Assembly: GCA_947561585.1 (NCBI GenBank)
Contig: CANNZV010001178.1
Coordinates: 62,001 to 126,000, forward strand
Direction of reading: 5' to 3'
Source: Caprella mutica
Lineage: Eukaryota > Arthropoda > Malacostraca > Amphipoda > Caprellidae
DNA length: 64,000 nt
Below the pieces are notes generated by a model, which had not been told where the DNA came from, made no database searches, and saw nothing but the letters and a program-made list of their open reading frames with translations. How positions within the stretch are numbered: position 1 is the stretch's first letter; each line of letters begins with the position of its first letter. The position numbers and the translations under genes are program-made. Shown piece after piece: positions 58,121 through 64,000 of this stretch.

Positions 58121-61100
58121 ATGGTCATCCTAACTTTCTACAATAACTTTAGACGCCGTATTGGTAGTCTCCTTGAAGGTGCTTTTACCGACGCTATTTT
58201 GTTGGTTGAAAGGGTAGAGATACCTGTGCATAAGTGCATTCTTGCTGTTCAGAGTGAATACTTTAGGTGAGTCTCAACTGATGGTGATGTGAAGGACATA
58301 CTATATAATATTTGAAGGTAGTGTATTCAAATATATGAAAGGAATTGTTAACTAAAGAAACTTGTTCATCTGGTAATATTAGTGCTTTATTATTCCAAAA
58401 TAATATGTTAGCTAAATGAATTTTAACTTAAACAGACATAATTTAAATTTGAAATCATTCGACAGACCTTCTCATTTTAATCCTCCCACCTCTTTCCCCA
58501 CAGATATATTTGTCGTACGGCCATATTATTCTTTGTGGTAGAAAAAGGAGTGGGAAATATTTCATATTATTATGGGGAAATTAGAATTAGAAATAAACAG
58601 CTGAAAAAATGAATGATTAATTTTATAATAGATACGTTGAGTATATTGGAGACTGAAAAGTTAATCATTTTCTAATCTAGTATAATATCATATTCAATTT
58701 ATTTACACATAATATAAGGTATGGAGAATCAATGACCGCAATGTAAACTGTAAACTAAATTAATAATTTAAGTAATACTTATTGTTTTAATTCTTTGAAG
58801 AGTAATGAATGCAAAACGACAAAAACAGAGTGATAACTAATATAACAAATACTTGGTGAGTAAAAATAAGAGATGTGAAAATTTAAGTCTTAAAATAAAA
58901 GTAAAATAGAATTCATTAAAAAGCCAAATGACTGCATAAGAAACGGAGAACTACTAACTTATGAAACTTTGGAAAATGAATGATACAGGAAAATTCACTT
59001 TTGATTGAGTGTTGCCATCAGTGTTGCCACATTTGATTCCTAAATTAAAAAAGTCCCTATCTAATTCACTAAATTAAAATATATACGGTACATTATATTA
59101 TACGCCATGATATTGTACGTCGACCGACAATTGGGCTTCGACAATAAGGCCCGCCGATAATTGGGCCCAAGACAATTGAGCCCAAGACAATTGGGCCCCA
59201 TGACAATTAGGCCCCGCACAATCGAGCCGAAAGACAATTGGGTTGATTGGCGACAATTGGGCCCCAAGACAATTATATAAATTGTCCATTTTTTTCAGAG
59301 TCTACAGTATCAACTTAATTAAAGACCATTGCTACTGTAATAACTAGGGTTGTGACAATATGCGTTTTGTATAAAAATATAGTCTTGAACATAATTAAAA
59401 TGAGGAATATTCCTAATATGAGAAAAATATTCTCGTTATGAAAAATATACATTTTTTATTAGAACAAGAACATAGTCTTTTCATAAATAAATACTATTAT
59501 TATTTTGAACTACTATAATTTTCTGTTCTGAGAGAGGTCCTATAAGCAACAAATTTCCTAGATGCAGCACCCCTATGAGTAAATACTATAGTGAACTTCT
59601 GTGAAGTGAATGTGTTAGGATGTAGCCAATAGAAAATAAGAATGTAGCTATTTTACGGTGTGACACAAAAAAGAGGGATGAAAATAAACGCTTATAACTC
59701 AAAAGGTAGCATACTTAGAAAGATGAAATAAAACCAATTTATCTACTCCATTCACCTTTGACAGATATCTCTCTCCTCTTGCACTGTATTTCTGTTTTCT
59801 TACACTTATTCATCTTACATCATCTTTCCTCATTAATTTATTCTTAATGTGCCCATCACTCGCAAAGAGTGTAAAATCCTCTTTTTATTGTAGCTATTTT
59901 ATTTTACCTCCTATTTTCCTTCCAACAAGCAAGTTCTCCATCTCCTTTCTGTATCTACTTAATAAAAATAATTATTTGTCCGTTAACATTTCACCAAAGC
60001 ATCTACATCTACAACCTTTCTCAACTCAGCTGAACATCTTACTTAATTAATTCCTCTTCATTTGTCTTGCCTCAGAGTTGTTTATGGTATTTATTCTAAT
60101 GTTTGCTGCCATTGTTAATATTACATTATTCAAAGTTCCTTCTATCTTTTCAGTGACTTATTTTGCCCAAGGAACGACTGTCGACAAACTGCAGATCAGA
60201 CAACTCATCAAGAAATAGTTGAAATCAGTGACGTCTCACCCCCAGTTTCCGACAATGTTTTCGAGTTCAAGAATACCAAAGTGGAAGTAGTGAGGGCAGT
60301 GTTGGAGTACATGTACCGAGGAGAGTACGACTTTGATGAAAATGTAAGTCTAAAAATATTAAATTATATCGTTTTATAATCTCCTACCTTTTTTAAATAA
60401 AATGTTCATCATGGATGAAGGAAATGGCTTGACGATGAAAATTCACGCAAATTAAAGAAGAGTCTCTTATTAAGTGTTTTGGTTTATAATCTATCGTCAG
60501 ACTCATCAAAGGTTACTGCATGAAGACCAATGTCAAAAACTAGAGTTATTCATTATTTAGTTCAATAAGGAAAGCGATTACAAGAAATATGAAAGTTTAA
60601 TCTACACAAGGAGTACGATTCATATTTATAAAAAACGAAGAGAGAGGGAGAGAATAGAAAAATAATATTTGACCAAATGAGTGCTTAGATGAGCTTTTGT
60701 AAAGTGATGACTCTCTGTCTGACTAATTCGGAAAAGTCGAATAATTTTGGAGTCTAATGGTCCCACTCAACTGTCACAGCGTTAATTTATGCGGAAAAGT
60801 GAAAATTGCGATGCGTTTGTACGTAGAACTTGAGCTGAAGTTCATAACTAGATTGGATAATACGTGTAAATTTAATGGTATGATTTGTTTAAGGTTTACT
60901 TTCGATCCTAAAATAGAGATACGTTTTGGTTTTTAATAAAATTCAGAAAGTTTTATTGACTTGATTAATTCAGACCAATGTATATTTAAATATATATGTC
61001 AACAACAGGTAGAGAATCACTTTCTTGCTCTGGAGTTGGCTCACCAGCTAAAACTGAGGGATCTTCAGGAAACTCTCATCAAAAACCTGGTGGTAGAAAT

Positions 61101-62922
61101 TTCAGAGCAAAACTTTTTTGATTTCTACAACATGAACATGCCCTACAAGAATGTTCAACTGGAAGAATCTTCCAATAATTTCTTGAAAGAAAATGGTGAA
61201 GAGATTGCCAAGAGTGATAATTTCTCCAAACTGACAAGTGTGAGTATGTTATGTCTTCTGTTATTTGATGGATAGAGAATTCGTTTGTCTTCTCTATTTG
61301 AAAAGAATCAAATTAAATTTTATTGAACTGTATAATAATTATATTTGTACAGAGCTCTTTGTCTAATAAAACCTAGAATAATTGATAAATTATCATAGCA
61401 GGTTTATTTTGAGCTATGTTTTCTAAATTTACTATGAATAATTTCCGTCTGAAAATAGTTACTTCAACTGTCCATAACATTGACGTACCAATGAAATTTA
61501 ACTTCTAACACAGGAGTCTCTGCTGTCTCTCTTGGATGAGGAGAGTTTTGGAGCTGCAGAAATAGACATTTTTCGTGCGGTGGAGAGATGGGCTGGTGTG
61601 AATAAACCAAACAATAAAACTGTGAAAGATTTGGTCGAAAAAATCAGACTGGCGACAATGTCACAGGAAGTAAAGTTTTAACTGTTTTAAATGAAGATGT
61701 GAAAAGTTCTTCATTATTAAGTATTAGATTTCATTTTATATCAATTACGAAACAACTTATTATTTTCTCTTCAGGATTTGTTTGATGTTGTTAAACGCTC
61801 TAAAGATCTTCCCTCCATTGATATTCTGGAAGCTATCCAGAGTATTGTCAAGAAAGATGCGGCCTCAACTAATTTCCGACAACAGCAATGCATAACAGGT
61901 AATTTACTCCATTCTTAGTTCTTATTTAAATAATTCTATAGAAGATTAATTGTTGTTCTCCTTATTGTTTTCATTATAACTTCTCTATTATTTTGTTGGT
62001 GGATTTGAAAAATAATTGAGAAACTTAGAAAAATGTATTTCAAATCATGTTCCACACTGAATTACGCGTCAATTTTTTTCTGACTGTTCATCCAGTTCCT
62101 GACCTGAACGTAGCTCAGTCTAGTTTGGGAGCTAAAGTTTTTTGTGGCTGCGTCACAGGGGCAGATTTGATCTCAGGCTACCATGGAACTACTTTTCACA
62201 AAGTGGGAGGGAAACCAGACTGTATTGCTGTGAAGTTAGACAAAACTTACCGGTTGAATGCTTTGAAACTTTTGCTGGATTCAAGTAAAGGAAGGTGAAA
62301 GAACATAGAGCTTACACTTTTTATAATAACGAATTGTGAACGTGGTTCATCTTATTTTCATCAATTGTACAAATAAATATAATTGGCAGTAACTGAATTG
62401 ATTGCACAGCTCAGCAGAATATTCATCTCGTAATACAGTATTATATTAACTCGCTTAAAATATCTGTTTCAGAAGCTACAAATATTATGTGGAAGTATCA
62501 GTCGATGAAAAGGAATGGCTTAGAGTGGTTGACCACACCAATTATTGGTGCAGGTGAGCTAGAAGTAACTTTTTATTACATTGTATAAGTCGTGATATAA
62601 AGGCAAGAAAATAGCCCTTTTACCTGACTGGTATACAATGAACTCAAAGGCAATTCTGATTACAAATTATTAACTTACATACAGCTTCACACTTTGCCTT
62701 CTCTCTTCATTGAAATGATGTTCCTCATGCAGGTATCATCAATTCTTGAGATTCGATCCCAAGCCAGTGAGGTTCATTAAGATTACTGGCACAGACGTGG
62801 ATCGAAATAAATCATCAATTAAAACTATGTTCACAAACAAATGTCTCAATATCATATCATTTGAAGCTATGCACTCGAATGAGGAATGTTCACTGGTACA
62901 AGGAATACAAGGTGAGCAATGA
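58121..62922 (+). CDS. BTBD9-like: BTBD9-like BTB/BACK/discoidin-type protein
   Basis: Eight exons join in frame: 58121-58266, 60154-60343, 61009-61239, 61514-61669, 61775-61898, 62096-62294, 62473-62553 and 62733-62922, total 438 codons. All introns are GT-AG. The ATG lies in a good context (AAAATGG) just after an acceptor AG. The BTB domain covers about residues 10-130 (TDAILLVERVEIPVHKCILA, then EYF). A BACK-like segment follows (about 130-265), with FGAAEIDIFRAVERWAG. A discoidin/F5-8C-like domain (about 280-425) has RSYKYYVEVSVDEKEWLRVV and a WCR close to the family motif. BTBD9 proteins act as Cullin-3 substrate adaptors and affect dopamine and sleep in flies and mammals; that role here is inferred. 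The second C-terminal discoidin-like domain of BTBD9 is absent. The last exon could alternatively splice at 62912. Confidence 0.8.
59121..59272. repeat. Solo arm, GACAATTGGGCCC-type units
   Basis: About ten 13-18 bp units such as GACAATTGGGCTTC, GACAATTGAGCCCAA and GACAATTGGGCCCCA lie inside the first intron of the BTBD9-like gene. Same family as the inner fold-back at 21675-22280. No inverted partner was seen in the window. Confidence 0.75.
59345..59470. repeat. Solo end related to the split hAT-like element
   Basis: TAGGGTTGTGACAATATGCG followed by AT-rich words (GAGGAATATTCCTAATATG) resembles the TIR AGGGCTGRGACAATATG at 39886/49567 and 52207. Only one end is seen, within the BTBD9-like gene's first intron. 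Confidence 0.45.
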
Positions 62923-63015
62923 GTATTTTAAATACTTTGAAGTGTATTCTTTGTTGCACTTTCTCACTGCAACAATATTATGATATATGACGTACTAGTT
63001 GTAAATTTTATCTGA

Positions 63016-63026
63016 AATAAAATAAA
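63016..63026 (+). terminator. Poly(A) signal of the BTBD9-like gene
   Basis: AATAAA at 63016-63021, with an overlapping second AATAAA at 63021-63026, lies about 95 bp after the stop at 62920-62922. It supports the reading that the last exon ends there. Confidence 0.5.
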
Positions 63027-63151
63027 ATGAACTTTATAGCATAATCGTAATCTGTCTGCAGACTAACATATGATTTACAAAAGTTTGTTTTTTGAAATTC
63101 ATTCTCCGAATTAGAAAATATGACAACCCTCACTATATTTTATGTACTAAA

Positions 63152-63639
63152 GGGGACTGTACTTGGGAAAATTTCATTTTGTTTTCGTAAATAGGTACCT
63201 AGTACCCTTCCAGTTGTTCAAATGAAATATCAGAGCTCTAGAGTCACTATAACCCACAGAGGGGAGAGAAAGGGAGAGGGGCGAGGGGAGGATTGTAAAT
63301 CGATTTTTAATAAATCAATTTTTTTCCATGAAAAAATTAATATTTAAAAAACCAATACGAAAATAAAATAAAAACATAGATAAACAGCTCTATAGTATTT
63401 GGTGGAGAATCGAATGCAAACAACCCTAATGCTGTAAATTACATATTATAGGAGCCTTTGGCTTTTTTTAGAAAGGGGTCGAAATACGTTCGGAATGCGA
63501 ATAACTCGTTTTCTATGGGTTTAATCGAAAAAAAGCCGTGAACAAAAACAATAGAGAATTCAATTTAATAATAGGCTACTAAGTTTCAGAATCGTAGCTT
63601 TATTAACAAAAATATTTTCAAAAACCAAGAACGGTCCCC
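63152..63639. mobile_element. TTAA-flanked MITE, GGGGAC TIR, copy 2
   Basis: It starts TAAA-GGGGACTGT and ends ACGGTCCCC-TTAA. Internal blocks (ATAGGTACCTAGTACC, CGAATAACTCGTTTTCTATG, AGAATTCAATTTAATA) match the copy at 19562-20385 in the same order, with a shorter middle. It lies just downstream of the BTBD9-like gene. Confidence 0.75.
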
Positions 63640-63979
63640 TTAAAACTATTTAGACTCTTGTTGAAAATTCGACTTGAAAATTGAGGAAGATAACTGAAAA
63701 ACAGTGAGTTAAACGTTGCATGATTTAACTATTTCTTGTAAAAAATATTTATGAATGTAATTCTATTACAAAGAGCAATAAAATATTGAATAACTTATTC
63801 AAGCTAGCTAGTGTTTAATATCACAATGGATAATGTTAGGTAGAAGTTGTAATGACTATATTCTATTGGAACTAATATTGAACGTGTAAAATGAAACTGA
63901 ATGCTAGAAATAAATAATATAGTTTATAATTTCATTTATCATACCATATAAATACTAATTTTACATTTTTTATATCTTC

Positions 63980-63999
63980 TCTGTCCCGCTTGGGACAGA
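63980..63999. repeat. Hairpin at the window end
   Basis: TCTGTCCC and GGGACAGA pair perfectly around a GCTT loop. It could be the start of another inverted-repeat element cut by the window edge. Confidence 0.6.
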
Positions 64000-64000
64000 A

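Noticed and set aside
60961..61008. Extension of the third BTBD9-like exon upstream to 60961
   Set aside because: The acceptor CAACAACAG ends at 61008. Starting at 61009 keeps phase with the exon ending at 60343 and gives family-like sequence; the upstream part reads as intron.

Overview
The window looks like AT-rich nuclear DNA from an insect. The evidence is spliced genes with GT-AG introns, a BTBD9-type BTB gene, Merlin, mariner and R4/Dong-type mobile elements, and a very high load of inverted-repeat transposons. A hemipteran is my best guess from the repeat style, but this is weak. No bacterial features, CRISPR, rRNA operon or intact tRNA gene were seen.

Only two host genes are well supported. 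On the minus strand at 10965-12772 lies a three-exon gene for a predicted 521-residue protein with two C2H2-like zinc fingers and an unidentified helical C-terminal half. On the plus strand at 58121-62922 lies an eight-exon gene for a divergent BTBD9-like protein of 438 residues (BTB, BACK, one discoidin-like domain), with a poly(A) signal at 63016. The two genes are about 45 kb apart and show no functional link.

The space between is a repeat graveyard. From 13.6 to 22.5 kb, from 29.2 to 39.7 kb and from 52.6 to 56.4 kb there are fold-back elements whose arms are short tandem repeats (units about 13-33 bp) and whose right arm is the reverse complement of the left. Several carry smaller TIR elements nested inside. 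At least five of the arm families use different units that share a spine close to RACAAWWG, always read inward from the left end.

From 39.9 to 52.2 kb there is a layered insertion. A hAT-like DNA element with TIRs near AGGGCTGRGACAATATG was split in its left TIR by a Gypsy-type LTR element (LTRs 39896-41467 and 48329-49566). That LTR element was then interrupted between its primer-binding site and its gag ORF by an R4/Dong-type LINE with a restriction-like endonuclease. The hAT-like interior also holds mariner transposase fragments.

A Merlin-type element with an 8-bp target duplication lies at 27084-27734, and other mariner-type transposase relics lie near 5.2 and 25.9 kb. The first 8 kb, 22.5-25.3 kb, 34.3-35.9 kb and 56.4-58.1 kb hold no gene I can recognise. 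All boundaries come from reading the sequence by eye; no alignment or database search was run.
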